64,000 bases of DNA. Source: an uncultured Thioclava sp. (GTDB lineage Bacteria > Pseudomonadota > Alphaproteobacteria > Rhodobacterales > Rhodobacteraceae). Below, piece by piece: positions 46,832 through 56,668 of this stretch. How positions within the stretch are numbered: the stretch's first letter is position 1; each line of letters begins with the position of its first letter. The notes beneath the pieces were generated by a model. That model worked only from the letters and a program-made list of their open reading frames with translations, made no database searches and was not told where the DNA came from. A program made the position numbers and the translations under genes. The DNA is taken from the NCBI RefSeq assembly GCF_913064665.1, contig NZ_CAJYBT010000001.1, positions 62,001 through 126,000 of the forward strand, written 5' to 3'.

Positions 46832-48319
46832 TCAAATCGCGGCAATGGTGGCTTTGACCGCCTTTTGCCAGCGCGCATAACGGGCTTCGCGCACGTGTTC
46901 TGGCATTTGCGGGGTGAAGGTGCGCTCAAGGGCCCAGGACTTGGCGAAAGCCTCTTGATCGGGGTAGATCCCGGCTTTGTGGCCCGCAAGCCAAGCCGCC
47001 CCAAGCGCGGTGGTTTCCAACACTTCGGGGCGATCTACGGGCGCGCCCAGAATGTCGGCGAGAAACTGCATCGCCCAATCCGACGCCGTCATGCCGCCAT
47101 CGACGCGCAGCGTCGGTGGCGCGTCATCGGCCCAATCTGCCTGCATAGCGGCCAACAGATCGCGGGTCTGAAACCCGACCGATTCCAGCGCGGCGCGGGC
47201 AAATTCGGCAGGCCCGGAATTGCGCGTCAGGCCGAAAACTGCACCACGCGACTCTGCCTCCCAATAGGGTGCGCCAAGGCCGGTGAAGGCGGGCACGATG
47301 ATCAGTTCTTGATTGGGGTCCGCGCTTTCGGCGAGCGTCTGGGTCTGACTGGCCGCCTCGATGATATGCAAACCATCGCGCAGCCATTGCACCACCGCAC
47401 CGGCCACAAAAATCGAGCCCTCCAGCGCATAGGTCACCTTGCCGTCCAGCTGATAGGCAATTGTGCTAAGCAAGCGATGCTCAGAGCGCACCATCTGATC
47501 GCCCGTATTCAGAAGCGCGAAACACCCCGTGCCATAGGTCGATTTCAACATGCCCGGCTTGAAACACGCCTGACCGACGCAAGCTGCCTGCTGATCGCCC
47601 GCCACACCGAGGATCGCAATCTCAGCGCCCAGCAGATCGCTTTGCGCCATCCCGAAATCGGCGGCGCAATCGCGCACTTCGGGCAGCATATCCATGGGCA
47701 CGTCAAGGCGGTCGCAAATCGTGCGTGACCAACGCCCCTTGGCAATATCATACAGCATCGTACGCGCCGCATTGGTCGCATCGGTCAGATGCGCCTTGCC
47801 ACCCGTCAGCTTCCAGATCAACCAACTGTCGATCGTGCCAAAAGCCAGCTTGCCCGCCTGCGCACGCGCGCGAGCCCCGTCGACGTTCTCCAAAATCCAG
47901 CGCAGTTTCGTGGCCGAGAAATACGGATCTATCAGCAACCCTGTGCGCGAGGTGATCGTTTCTTCAAACCCTGCCTCGCGCAGCTCACGGCAATAGTCAG
48001 CGGTGCGCCGGTCCTGCCAAACAATCGCATTGTGCACCGGCTCCCCGGTATCGCGGTCCCATACAACGGTCGTTTCGCGCTGATTGGTGATGCCGATGCC
48101 CGCGATATCAGAGGGCGCGATGCCAGCGCGGTCAATCGCTTCACGCGCGGTCGCAAGAACAGAGTCCAAGATTTCATTGGCATCATGTTCGACCCAACCC
48201 GAGCGGGGGAAATGCTGCGCAAACTCTTGTTGCGCAGAGGTGACCGGGCGCAGATCACCGTCAAACAGGATCGCGCGCGTCGAAGTGGTTCCCTGATCGA
48301 TCGCTAAAATATGGGTCAT
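46832..48319 (-). CDS. glpK: Glycerol kinase
   Basis: The 495-residue FGGY kinase has [13 protein letters not shown], the glycerol-binding [10 protein letters not shown], the [11 protein letters not shown] block, catalytic Asp in GVAGDQQAA and the [11 protein letters not shown] element. It phosphorylates glycerol to sn-glycerol-3-phosphate. ATG 48319 was taken; the frame is open to 48385 but the upstream residues are unlike GlpK. It lies downstream of glpD and a glpS stub. Confidence 0.95.
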   Translation of the reverse strand: MTHILAIDQGTTSTRAILFDGDLRPVTSAQQEFAQHFPRSGWVEHDANEILDSVLATAREAIDRAGIAPSDIAGIGITNQRETTVVWDRDTGEPVHNAIVWQDRRTADYCRELREAGFEETITSRTGLLIDPYFSATKLRWILENVDGARARAQAGKLAFGTIDSWLIWKLTGGKAHLTDATNAARTMLYDIAKGRWSRTICDRLDVPMDMLPEVRDCAADFGMAQSDLLGAEIAILGVAGDQQAACVGQACFKPGMLKSTYGTGCFALLNTGDQMVRSEHRLLSTIAYQLDGKVTYALEGSIFVAGAVVQWLRDGLHIIEAASQTQTLAESADPNQELIIVPAFTGLGAPYWEAESRGAVFGLTRNSGPAEFARAALESVGFQTRDLLAAMQADWADDAPPTLRVDGGMTASDWAMQFLADILGAPVDRPEVLETTALGAAWLAGHKAGIYPDQEAFAKSWALERTFTPQMPEHVREARYARWQKAVKATIAAI

Positions 48320-48423
48320 GGTTCGGGGTCCGCAGTTTGGGGAATAGGGATGGGGCGAGTATGGATTGCCAGTGCCACATCGCAAGGCGCAAAAGGGGCC
48401 GAGGCACTCCCCGGCCCGCTATC

Positions 48424-48567
48424 TTATCGGGCGGAATTACGCATCCAGCTTTTGACCAGCGCGTCATGGCTCACCGTCACCGTGACATTCTGCAAGACCA
48501 TATCCAGCGGATGAATTTGCCTGCGCCCATCAACCGAATTGGACACCGATTTGAGTTCTAGCGTCAT
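48424..48567 (-). pseudogene. glpS: 5' stub of glycerol ABC transporter ATPase gene (glpS-like)
   Basis: A GGGAGGAACT SD and ATG 48567 open a 47-codon frame beginning MTLELKSVSNSVDGRRQIHP and continuing LDMVLQNVTVTV. This matches the first 30 or so residues of GlpS, one of two ATPases in the GlpSTPQV glycerol importer of rhizobia and roseobacters. The Walker A that should follow is absent; instead the frame runs into SHDALVKSWMRNSAR and stops. It lies 27 bases after glpD and 104 before glpK, exactly where glpSTPQV sits in the rhizobial order glpD-glpSTPQV-glpK. Best read as the scar of a deletion; the tail could be the end of another deleted gene. Confidence 0.75.
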
Positions 48568-48594
48568 AGTTCCTCCCTTTGATCGCGCCCTCTC

Positions 48595-50184
48595 CTAAGC
48601 GGCGACCAATGTGCTGACATGGTGCAGCACGAATTCCTCCAATGTCGCGACCTGCTCTGGGCTCAGACGCAATCCGAGTTTGGTACGCCGCCAGATCACA
48701 TCCTCAGCCGAACGCGCCCATTCCTTTTCGATCAGCCAGATCACCTCAGCTTCGCTAAGCGTCGCACCGAAATCGCGCCCCAAATCGGCGGCGGATTTCG
48801 CCGTCCCCAAAATCTCGCGCGATTCCAGCCCGTAATGGCGCATCATCCGCTGTGCCCAGGCCTCGCCCAGAAACGGATAATCGCGCGCCAGATCGGCGGT
48901 GATCTGTGCGGTGTCTTGCGGCTTGAACGCGCCTCCGGGCAGCGATACGCCAGCCGTCCAAGCCCCTTTGAGACCGGGGAAGAAGGGGGCGATCTTTTCC
49001 AGCGCATGTTCGGACAACCGCCGATAGGTCGTGATCTTGCCGCCAAACACATTGAGCACCGGCGCACCGCCCGCATCATTGAGCGAGAGCACATAATCAC
49101 GCGTTGCCGCCGTGGCCGAGCTGGCCCCGTCATCATAAAGCGGACGCACGCCGGAATAGGTCCACACGATATCGTCGCGCGTCACCGGCTTGGCGAAATA
49201 GTTCGAGGCGAAGGCACACAGATAGTCTTGCTCTTCGGGCGTGCATTGCGCCTTAGAGGGGGCGCCCTCATGTTCCTTGTCGGTAGTGCCGATCAGGGTG
49301 AAATCCTGCTCATAGGGGATCGCGAAGATGATCCGCCCGTCCTCGCCCTGAAAGAAATAGCACTTGTCGTGATCATACAGCTTTCGCGTCACGATATGGC
49401 TGCCGCGCACCAACCGGATGCCCTCGGTCGAGTCGATCCCGATCGTGCCGCGCAGCACCTGATCGACCCAAGGCCCACCGGCATTGACCAGCACTTTGGC
49501 GTAGTGATCGGCGCGCCCCTTGGGCCCCTCGGTCACGATGTGCCACAGCCCGTCTTCGCGGCTTGCCGAGATCACCTTGGTGCGCACCATGATCTGTGCG
49601 CCGCGCGCCTCGGCGTCGCGCGCATTCAAAACGACCAGCCGCGCATCCTGCACCCAGCCATCGGAATATTCATAGGCCTTGTGAAATTTCGGGTTCAGCG
49701 GCTTGCCCGCCGGGTCTTGCGTCAAATCCAGCGTCGCAGTGCCGGGCAGCAATTTGCGCTTGCCCAGATGGTCATACATGAACAACCCCAGCCGGATCAG
49801 CCATGCCGGGCGGCGGCCTTTCATCCATGGCATCACGAAGGACAAAAGCTTTGAGGTCGGCGTCTCGGTCTCAAAGCGCATGTCGCGGTGATAGGGCAGC
49901 ACAAAGCGCATCGGCCACGAGATATGGGGCATTGCCGACAGCAGCACCTCGCGTTCCTTCAGCGCCTCACGCACCAGACGGAATTCGAAATACTCCAGAT
50001 AGCGCAACCCACCGTGAAACAGCTTGGTCGAAGCGGAAGACGTCGCTTGCGCCAGATCGCCCTGCTCGGCCAGCGCGACCGACAGGCCACGCCCAGCTGC
50101 ATCGCGCGCGATTCCGCACCCGTTTACCCCACCGCCGATCACGAATAGATCTTTCGGCACATGGTGTTGATCGTCTAAAGGCAC
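48595..50184 (-). CDS. glpD: Aerobic glycerol-3-phosphate dehydrogenase
   Basis: The 529-residue FAD enzyme has the dinucleotide motif VIGGGVNGCGIARDAAGRG, then SSASTKLFHGGLRYLE, RGSHIV, TYSGVRPLYDDG and the DAO-type C-terminal domain. It oxidises sn-glycerol-3-phosphate to dihydroxyacetone phosphate and passes electrons to quinone at the inner membrane. GTG 50184 lies 5 bases after GGGAGGGG and gives a normal N-terminus; an ATG at 50235 has no such SD. Divergent from glpR. Confidence 0.93.
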   Translation of the reverse strand: MPLDDQHHVPKDLFVIGGGVNGCGIARDAAGRGLSVALAEQGDLAQATSSASTKLFHGGLRYLEYFEFRLVREALKEREVLLSAMPHISWPMRFVLPYHRDMRFETETPTSKLLSFVMPWMKGRRPAWLIRLGLFMYDHLGKRKLLPGTATLDLTQDPAGKPLNPKFHKAYEYSDGWVQDARLVVLNARDAEARGAQIMVRTKVISASREDGLWHIVTEGPKGRADHYAKVLVNAGGPWVDQVLRGTIGIDSTEGIRLVRGSHIVTRKLYDHDKCYFFQGEDGRIIFAIPYEQDFTLIGTTDKEHEGAPSKAQCTPEEQDYLCAFASNYFAKPVTRDDIVWTYSGVRPLYDDGASSATAATRDYVLSLNDAGGAPVLNVFGGKITTYRRLSEHALEKIAPFFPGLKGAWTAGVSLPGGAFKPQDTAQITADLARDYPFLGEAWAQRMMRHYGLESREILGTAKSAADLGRDFGATLSEAEVIWLIEKEWARSAEDVIWRRTKLGLRLSPEQVATLEEFVLHHVSTLVAA

Positions 50185-50250
50185 CGACGCCCCTCCCTCA
50201 CAAGTTGCGACCAAGGAAGAACATATCATGAGCATAAGTCAACTTTATAT

Positions 50251-50283
50251 TTTCGTTTTTATTCGAAATTGATATAAACGAAC
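50251..50283. promoter_or_regulatory. Candidate GlpR operator
   Basis: In the AT-rich 192-base gap between glpD and glpR, TTTCG (50251-50255) and CGAAA (50264-50268) form an inverted pair, with another CGAAC box at 50279-50283. DeoR-type GlpR proteins commonly bind repeated TTCG/CGAA boxes. The spacing is not identical to the E. coli site, so this is a candidate only. Confidence 0.5.
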
Positions 50284-50376
50284 AAAAGCGCGCCAAATCC
50301 GAAAGCTCCAATATGTGGAGAAAGCTGTTTCGTGACAAGATTCTAGCGCTGTGGCACCTGTAACGGAGGGGGACTT

Positions 50377-51135
50377 ATGGCACTTAATGTTCGACAGAAA
50401 CAAATTCTAGAGATCGCGCGCAATGCTGGCAGCGTGGCGGTCGAAGACCTTGCCGATCAGTTCACGGTGTCCCTGCAGACGATTCGACGCGACCTGTCGG
50501 ACCTTGCCGAAGCGGGCCATATGGACCGGGTGCATGGCGGCGCGGTTTTGCGCACAGGGGTCAGCAACTTTGCCTATGACGAGCGGCGGCGAATGAATGA
50601 GGGGGCGAAGTCTGCGATCGCCAAAGCCTGCGCGCGCGCAATCCCGGACAATTGCTCGATCATCCTCAATCTTGGGACCACAACCGAAGCCGTGGCGCGC
50701 GAATTGCTGGGGCATCGCAACATCACGGTGGTCACGAACAACATCAACGTGGCCAATATCCTGCTGGCCAATGACAGTTGTGACATCATGGTGGCCGGTG
50801 GCAGCTTGCGTCGCCTTGATGGTGGTCTGGTGGGCGATCTGACGGCGGATTTCATCAACCAGTTCAAGGTGGATTACGCAGTGATCGGCACATCGGCCTT
50901 GGATGAAGATGGTGATCTGCTGGATTACGACCTTGCCGAGGTGCGGGTGAGTCGGATGATCCTGCGCCGTGCACGCAAGGTGTTTCTGGTGACCGATGCA
51001 TCGAAACTCGCGCGCTCTGCCCCGGTGCGGCTGGCTTCGCTCAGCGATATCGACACGCTTTTTATCGACGCGCCCCTGCCCGAAGCGTTGCGCCAACGCT
51101 GCGCCGACTGGGAGACCAACGTCCAAATCGTGTGA
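50377..51135 (+). CDS. glpR: DeoR-family glycerol-3-phosphate regulon repressor
   Basis: The 252-residue protein has an N-terminal DeoR helix-turn-helix ([20 protein letters not shown], about 22-41), HGGAV, and a phosphosugar-binding C-terminal domain with [25 protein letters not shown] and [13 protein letters not shown]. Divergent from glpD, it probably represses glp genes and is released by glycerol-3-phosphate. GGAGGGGG SD. truA follows 73 bases downstream. Confidence 0.9.
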   Translation: MALNVRQKQILEIARNAGSVAVEDLADQFTVSLQTIRRDLSDLAEAGHMDRVHGGAVLRTGVSNFAYDERRRMNEGAKSAIAKACARAIPDNCSIILNLGTTTEAVARELLGHRNITVVTNNINVANILLANDSCDIMVAGGSLRRLDGGLVGDLTADFINQFKVDYAVIGTSALDEDGDLLDYDLAEVRVSRMILRRARKVFLVTDASKLARSAPVRLASLSDIDTLFIDAPLPEALRQRCADWETNVQIV

Positions 51136-51208
51136 CGCGGGCGGTCTTGGTGCGACGGCGCGCGGAAAGGGATTGCAGCCACAGGGGGCGTCGCGCTATG
51201 GGCAGATT

Positions 51209-51976
51209 ATGCCCAGATACGCGTTTCAAATTGAATATGATGGCGGCCCATTTGCCGGCTGGCAACGTCAGGTCAACCAGTCTTCAGTGCAAGGCTCGGT
51301 GGAGGCAGCGTTGGCGCGCCTCGAACCGGGTCCGCATTCGGTTATAGCTGCCGGGCGCACGGATGCGGGCGTTCATGCCAGCGCGCAGGTCGCCCATGTT
51401 GATCTTGCAAAAGACTGGGATGCGTTTCGCCTGTCGGAGGCGCTCAACTACCATCTGCGTCCTCACCCGATTTCAATTCTCGCCTGCGAACGCGTCAGCG
51501 AGGATTTCCACGCCCGCTTTTCCGCGATTGAGCGGCGCTATGCGTTTCGGCTGGCCTACCGCCGCGCCCCACTGACCTATGAGCGCGGGCAGGTCTGGCG
51601 CATTCGCAAGCCGCTTGATCTTGAAGCGATGCGCGCGGGCGCGGCCTATCTGATCGGGTGGCACGACTTTACCACGTTCCGCTCAACTTACTGCCAAGCG
51701 AAATCGCCCGAGAAAACCCTCGACGAGATCACTATCGAGGCGCATGAAATCGCCAGAGGGATGGAATATCGCTTTCATCTGCGGGCGCGCTCGTTCTTGC
51801 ACAATCAGGTGCGCTCGATCGTGGGCACGCTGGAACGCGTTGGGGCGGGATCTTGGGCGCCAGAGCGGGTGAAAGAGGCGCTTGATGCGCGCGACCGGGC
51901 AGCCTGCGGACCGGTCTGCCCGCCGCATGGGCTCTATCTGGCAGGTGTTGGCTACCGCGACGATCCCTTCGCCTAG
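51209..51976 (+). CDS. truA: tRNA pseudouridine(38-40) synthase
   Basis: The 255-residue protein has [12 protein letters not shown] and [19 protein letters not shown], with the catalytic Asp52. It isomerises uridines in the anticodon arm of tRNAs. ATG 51209 was chosen because the protein starts directly at the conserved strand; a longer open frame lies inside glpR. Its C-terminal [14 protein letters not shown] is typical. Confidence 0.93.
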   Translation: MPRYAFQIEYDGGPFAGWQRQVNQSSVQGSVEAALARLEPGPHSVIAAGRTDAGVHASAQVAHVDLAKDWDAFRLSEALNYHLRPHPISILACERVSEDFHARFSAIERRYAFRLAYRRAPLTYERGQVWRIRKPLDLEAMRAGAAYLIGWHDFTTFRSTYCQAKSPEKTLDEITIEAHEIARGMEYRFHLRARSFLHNQVRSIVGTLERVGAGSWAPERVKEALDARDRAACGPVCPPHGLYLAGVGYRDDPFA

Positions 51977-51983
51977 GCCCGCC

Positions 51984-53915
51984 TTATTCGCCGGGGCGAT
52001 TGGCCGGGCGGTTCACAGCGCTGCGTTCTTGGACGACGCTCATCTGAAGGCTTTCTGCGGCGTGGCTTTGCGGCATATATTCGGGGATCGCGCGCGCCAG
52101 CGTGGCCAGCATCTCGGCGGGGTCATTGCGCTCGATCGCATCGCGCAAATCGCGCAGCATCGCGGCGGTTTGCAACTCTGACAACCGATCCTCGCGCACG
52201 CGGATAATCTTGGGATGCGAGGTGCTGCCCGCACCTTTGCGCACCATCAATTCCTCATACAGCTTTTCACCCGGGCGCAGTCCCGTCGTGACGATTTCAA
52301 TATCGCCATCAGGATTGGCCCGATCACGCACCTGAAAGCCGCGCCCCTCGATCATCCGCCGCGCCAGATCGCGGATCAGCATGGGCTTGCCCATGTCCAA
52401 CACATAGACCTCGCCACCATCCGCGAAGCTTCCCGCCAGCAAGACCAGTCGCGCCGCCTCTTGGATGGTCATGAAATAACGCGTCACCCGCAGATCGGTC
52501 AGCGTCACTGGCCCGCCCCGGAGAATCTGCTCTTCGAACAAGGGCACCACAGAGCCCGAAGACCCCAAGACATTGCCAAAGCGCACGATGGAAAAGATCG
52601 TTCCCTCGGGCCGGTCTGCCAGATCCTGCACAACCAGTTCGGAGAGGCGCTTTGAGGCGCCCATCACCGAGCCCGGTCGCACCGCCTTATCCGAAGAGAC
52701 CAGTACGAAACGCGCCACACCCGCCTCGCGGGCAGCGCGCGCCAGAACCTGCGTTGAGAAGACGTTATTCTGAAGCCCCGCGCGCATATTTTCCTCGACC
52801 AAGGGAACATGCTTATAGGCTGCGGCATGCATCACCACATCGACACCATTCTGCGCGAATAGGCTTGCCACCAGAACCGGATCAGCCGCCGAACCAAGCA
52901 CGGGCACGATCCGCGTACCAAACGGCTCGGCAAGCAGGCGCAATTCTTGATTTGCGGCGTAAAGTGCAAGTTCAGACAGTTCGAGCAAGATCAGTTGCGC
53001 CGGACGACAGGCAATGACCTGACGGCACAATTCCAGACCGATCGAGCCACCCGCACCCGACACCAGCACCGTGCTGCCTGCGTAGGCAATGTAGCTAGAA
53101 CTGAGCGTTTCAAACAGATCATCACGCCCCAGAAGCTGGCCTGATTTAACCGGCTCAAGGCGCGAAGCAAGCGTGCTGTCATCAATCAGCTGTGCAAAGG
53201 CGGGCAGCGTTTCCGTTGTGATCCCAAGCGCCTCAAACTGACGTGGCAGTGCCGTCTTGCGATCCGCGGGCAGGTCTGGATCTGCAAGAATGACACGGTT
53301 GATATTGTAAAGCACACGCAGTTCTTCCGCCTTGAAAACGGGATAAACCGTCAAGCCGTTCACATGCGAGCCGCGCAGCGCCGGGCTGTCATCAATAAAG
53401 CCATAGACCATCACGTCAGGACGATCCATCATCTCGCGAGACAGTTTGATCCCGGAAAATCCCGCACCATAAATGATGACGCGCGTCACAATCCGCGAGC
53501 GGCGATACAGCATCGTCAAAAGCTGCAGCATGCCCCGGCGCAGCACGATATAGCTGAGAAAATACAGCATCCCAAATAAGGTCGGCGCTATGGGCCTGAG
53601 ACGTTGAGACGAAACCACCTCCAACAGCCCCGACACCAGCGTCAGACCGATGGACATGATCAAGGCGCGTGTTATTGCCTCAGCATCGAAATGTTTGAGC
53701 TGCACGCGATGCAAACCAAGCATCATCGACAGACCACCTGCTACGATCATTAAGATAGGCAGATATCTGGGACCCAACTCAAAGATCGTGCGGTTATACT
53801 CAAGAAGCAAAAGCGCGGACATCAAGCCGACAATTGGCACCAACGCCACATCAACCGCCAAAAGGAAGAGATCCTTTTGTTTGCGCGTGAGACCCATGAA
53901 CCGTTTAAGCAACAT
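51984..53915 (-). CDS. CapD/WbpM-type UDP-sugar 4,6-dehydratase (polysaccharide biosynthesis)
   Basis: The 643-residue protein has four N-terminal membrane segments (about 15-130), a first Rossmann domain starting VIIYGAGFSG and a catalytic second one starting VLVSGAGGSIGLELCRQ. Further blocks are AAYKHVPLVEEN, SSDKAVRPGSVMGASKRL and VRFGNVLGSSGSVVPLF. Such membrane proteins make UDP-4-keto-6-deoxy-HexNAc for capsule, O-antigen or EPS. In place of the usual YxxxK motif the SxxxM-GASK pattern of the large WbpM/FlmA branch is seen. No strong SD before ATG 53915. Last gene of a minus-strand group with a sugar transferase and an epimerase. Confidence 0.9.
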   Translation of the reverse strand: MLLKRFMGLTRKQKDLFLLAVDVALVPIVGLMSALLLLEYNRTIFELGPRYLPILMIVAGGLSMMLGLHRVQLKHFDAEAITRALIMSIGLTLVSGLLEVVSSQRLRPIAPTLFGMLYFLSYIVLRRGMLQLLTMLYRRSRIVTRVIIYGAGFSGIKLSREMMDRPDVMVYGFIDDSPALRGSHVNGLTVYPVFKAEELRVLYNINRVILADPDLPADRKTALPRQFEALGITTETLPAFAQLIDDSTLASRLEPVKSGQLLGRDDLFETLSSSYIAYAGSTVLVSGAGGSIGLELCRQVIACRPAQLILLELSELALYAANQELRLLAEPFGTRIVPVLGSAADPVLVASLFAQNGVDVVMHAAAYKHVPLVEENMRAGLQNNVFSTQVLARAAREAGVARFVLVSSDKAVRPGSVMGASKRLSELVVQDLADRPEGTIFSIVRFGNVLGSSGSVVPLFEEQILRGGPVTLTDLRVTRYFMTIQEAARLVLLAGSFADGGEVYVLDMGKPMLIRDLARRMIEGRGFQVRDRANPDGDIEIVTTGLRPGEKLYEELMVRKGAGSTSHPKIIRVREDRLSELQTAAMLRDLRDAIERNDPAEMLATLARAIPEYMPQSHAAESLQMSVVQERSAVNRPANRPGE

Positions 53916-54036
53916 CTATGAAAATTCCCGCCATAGTTGTAACGCGCATCAGCGATGCACGCTATTGGCAAGCTCATAGCTATATCTACATCATTAACAG
54001 GTTCTTAATTTTGGAAGTTATGCACTGCGGCAAGTT

Positions 54037-54654
54037 TCAGCCGAAGACGCTTTTGAAGGTCCGCCAGATGAGCACGAGATCGAAACAAACCGACATATGC
54101 TTTTGATAGATCAGGTCCAGCTTGGCCTTGGCGGGAACACACCGTCGCGCATAGGCCGCATCGACCTCAGCTGCACTGGTGCACTGTCCGAGAATCCACG
54201 TTTCATGTTCATTAAAACAAAGTGATGCGAGCCCGGTGACCCCTGGCGGCGTCTTGAGTACCTCTGCATAGATATCGGGGAAACGTTCGACATATTCGCG
54301 CAAGGGTGGGCGGGGTCCGACAAAGCTGATGTCACCGCGATAGATGTTCCAGAACTGCGGCAATTCATCTGCCCGCAGCTTGCGCATGATCCCGCCCATC
54401 CGGGTAATTCGTTGCTGCTTATGCCCGCCAGACACCCCCGAATCACCCGCAACGACCTCCATCGTGCGAAATTTCAGCAGGCGAAAACTTTGAGTCGGGG
54501 TCTTCATCCGCTCGGCGGCGTAAAAATAGGGCCGCTTTTCGAATAGGATCACCGTGATCAGCGTGAACAGGAACAATCCCGCGACCAATGGCGTCAGCGC
54601 CACTGCCAGCGCCAGATCAAAGAGGCGTTTTGCCAGACGCTGCGTGCGTGTCAT
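54037..54654 (-). CDS. Initiating sugar-phosphate transferase (bacterial sugar transferase family)
   Basis: The 205-residue monotopic membrane enzyme has one N-terminal hydrophobic segment, then KFRTM, RKLRADELPQFWNIYRGDIS, FVGPRPPLREY and PPGVTGLA, all signatures of the polyprenol-phosphate sugar-1-phosphate transferase family (WbaP/PglC type). It starts surface-glycan assembly on undecaprenyl phosphate. It overlaps the epimerase stop in ATGA; 121 bases separate it from the CapD-like gene. Confidence 0.92.
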   Translation of the reverse strand: MTRTQRLAKRLFDLALAVALTPLVAGLFLFTLITVILFEKRPYFYAAERMKTPTQSFRLLKFRTMEVVAGDSGVSGGHKQQRITRMGGIMRKLRADELPQFWNIYRGDISFVGPRPPLREYVERFPDIYAEVLKTPPGVTGLASLCFNEHETWILGQCTSAAEVDAAYARRCVPAKAKLDLIYQKHMSVCFDLVLIWRTFKSVFG

Positions 54655-55532
54655 GCCATCTCCTGCCGTATGCGTTTCATATCTTCGACCAGATCGGCAG
54701 CGTCACCATCTGCGCGCCCCACAAGACCCAAACGCACCGCCTGCGTCACGTCCAGTTCGACGCGCGCTATTGCGGCCTCGGGTGCTGGGATCGGCTGCCA
54801 TCGCTCCCCGGCCGCAGTCAGCAAATCATCCATCCCAACCACACCGGGGAGCGCTAGATTGAGCCGCTTCGGGAGGCGCGCGCGATCGGCAACGGCCAAG
54901 CGAACCAGCCGCGCTACCGCAGCCGCCAGCGCACCGGGCCCGATATAGCTGCGCTGCGGCGCGCGGCCATCGGCAAAAACATGCAGGCGGCGGCCCTCAG
55001 CGGGCGCAGCGGCGCCGAGCAGCGCATCCGCCCCCGCCACATTCCCAATGCGCAGCGCACAGCCATGCGCCATCCCGGCCAGCACCGCCTCCATATCGCA
55101 TTTCGAGCGGCCATAGGCATTGAGAGGCGCGCAAGGCGTGTCTTCGGTCAGTGGCCCGGCCCCGCGCCCATAGACCGCAGCGGACGATGCCGCGATCAAC
55201 GGCACCCCCGCCATTTGCGCCGCGTCGCGCGCAGCCTTGGCCAATGCAGCATTGACGGCCAAAGCCTCGGGGGGGCCGTTGATCACCCCGGCCAGCAGCA
55301 AAACCGCATCGGCCTGAGCGCAGGCGCGCGCCAACGACTCGGGCGCGTCGAGAATGTCAAACACCGGCCCGTCCAGACCTGCCGCGCGTCGCGCCTGCCA
55401 TATCGGCACAATGCCCGCTGCATCAGGCGTTGCGCGCCAAGCCGCGCGCAGCATCGCTCCCAATCGCCCGGTGCCGCCCAAAATCAGCAACTGCGGCAGA
55501 TCGGCGCGCGGAGCTTTGGCATCAACGGGCAT
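54651..55532 (-). CDS. NAD-dependent epimerase/dehydratase, short-chain fold
   Basis: The 293-residue protein has a Rossmann motif ILGGTGRLGAMLRAAW, the catalytic Ser/Tyr/Lys set in AASSAAVYGRG and NAYGRSKCDME, and SYIGPGALAAAVARL near the substrate region. It resembles 4-keto-reductases/4-epimerases that finish UDP-sugars for the linked sugar transferase, probably acting on the CapD-like product. First gene of the three-gene polysaccharide group. Confidence 0.8.
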   Translation of the reverse strand: MPVDAKAPRADLPQLLILGGTGRLGAMLRAAWRATPDAAGIVPIWQARRAAGLDGPVFDILDAPESLARACAQADAVLLLAGVINGPPEALAVNAALAKAARDAAQMAGVPLIAASSAAVYGRGAGPLTEDTPCAPLNAYGRSKCDMEAVLAGMAHGCALRIGNVAGADALLGAAAPAEGRRLHVFADGRAPQRSYIGPGALAAAVARLVRLAVADRARLPKRLNLALPGVVGMDDLLTAAGERWQPIPAPEAAIARVELDVTQAVRLGLVGRADGDAADLVEDMKRIRQEMA

Positions 55533-55736
55533 AGGGAAAATCCATACTGATATTCATTTCAAACCAGTATCATCTTGCTGTTACGTTAAGATCAAGCACT
55601 CTCACCGCCCATGCGCCACGCTATTTCACTGACGCAAAGGTGAGCGCATTTTCCCTCTCGTTTGGCACCGATACAATCGCATCTCTGGACAGCGTCGGCG
55701 CGGGGTGGTTTTCTCCGCCGACTTCAGGAGGGTCCC

Positions 55737-56603
55737 ATGGCATTCGGCACGAATATTCGCACTTGGTTCGAAGGTAGCTGGCACGAGGGCGATATCCCCG
55801 TCATGCGCGCCGCCGATCACGGACTTTGGCAAGGCAGTTCGATCTTTGACGGCGCACGACTGTTTGACGGGCTGGTGCCCGACCTTGATCTGCATTGCGC
55901 GCGCGCCAACCGCTCGGCCGAGGCGCTGATGGTCACGCCAACGATTGACCCCACCGAGATGGTCGAGATCGCCCGCGAAGGTCTGCGCAAATACGCCAAG
56001 GGGGCCGCCGTTTATGTGCGCCCGATGTACTGGGCGATTGCGGGGTCGGATCTGGGCGTTGCGCCGAAACTGGGGGAAACCCGCTTTGCGCTATGTCTGG
56101 AAGAGGTTGCGATGCCTGATCCTGACAAGGCCACGACACTGACCACCACGCAGTTTCGCCGCCCCGTTCTGGCCGATAACGTGTGCAACGCCAAGGCGGG
56201 CTGCCTGTATCCGAACAATGCGCGCATGTTGGTTGAGGCGCAGAGCAAAGGGTTTGGCAATGCGCTGGTGCAGGATTCCCACGGCAACGTCGCCGAAAGC
56301 GCCACGGCAAACGTCTTTATGGCGCGCGACGGTGAAGTGTTCACACCGATTGCGAATGGCACTTTCCTTGCCGGGATCACCCGCGCGCGCCACATCAAAA
56401 ACCTGCGCGCTGCGGGATTTAGCGTGCATGAAACGGTGCTGACACTTGAGGATTTCCGCGCAGCAGATGAGGTGTTCTTGTCGGGCAATTTCGCCAAGGT
56501 CACGCCTGTCGCGGCCTTTGACGATACCCGCTACGAAATCGGTCCGGTGACCCGCGCCGCGCGCGAAACCTATTGGGATTGGGCGCTTGGCGCGCCGCTG
56601 TAA
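55737..56603 (+). CDS. Class IV aminotransferase, branched-chain amino acid type
   Basis: The 288-residue PLP enzyme of fold type IV has the cofactor Lys in VCNAKAGCLYPNN, the phosphate-binding NGTFLAGITRARHI and ADEVFLSGNFAKVTPV near the end. It is probably a branched-chain aminotransferase (IlvE-like); aminodeoxychorismate lyase and D-amino acid transaminase are relatives. A CAGGAGGG SD fixes ATG 55737. An inverted repeat ATACTG-N15-CAGTAT at 55544-55570 lies in the 204-base divergent gap upstream. Confidence 0.87.
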   Translation: MAFGTNIRTWFEGSWHEGDIPVMRAADHGLWQGSSIFDGARLFDGLVPDLDLHCARANRSAEALMVTPTIDPTEMVEIAREGLRKYAKGAAVYVRPMYWAIAGSDLGVAPKLGETRFALCLEEVAMPDPDKATTLTTTQFRRPVLADNVCNAKAGCLYPNNARMLVEAQSKGFGNALVQDSHGNVAESATANVFMARDGEVFTPIANGTFLAGITRARHIKNLRAAGFSVHETVLTLEDFRAADEVFLSGNFAKVTPVAAFDDTRYEIGPVTRAARETYWDWALGAPL

Positions 56604-56668
56604 GCGCAGTTGCCAAAGCCGCCCACCCGCGCGATGATCGCCGCGCGATCCGCGAGCCCGGAGGAAAG

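Noticed and set aside
46771-47004. Short minus-strand frame ending after the glpK stop (tail [19 protein letters not shown])
   Set aside because: Most of it lies inside glpK in another frame, it has no SD, and the tail matches nothing I recognise.
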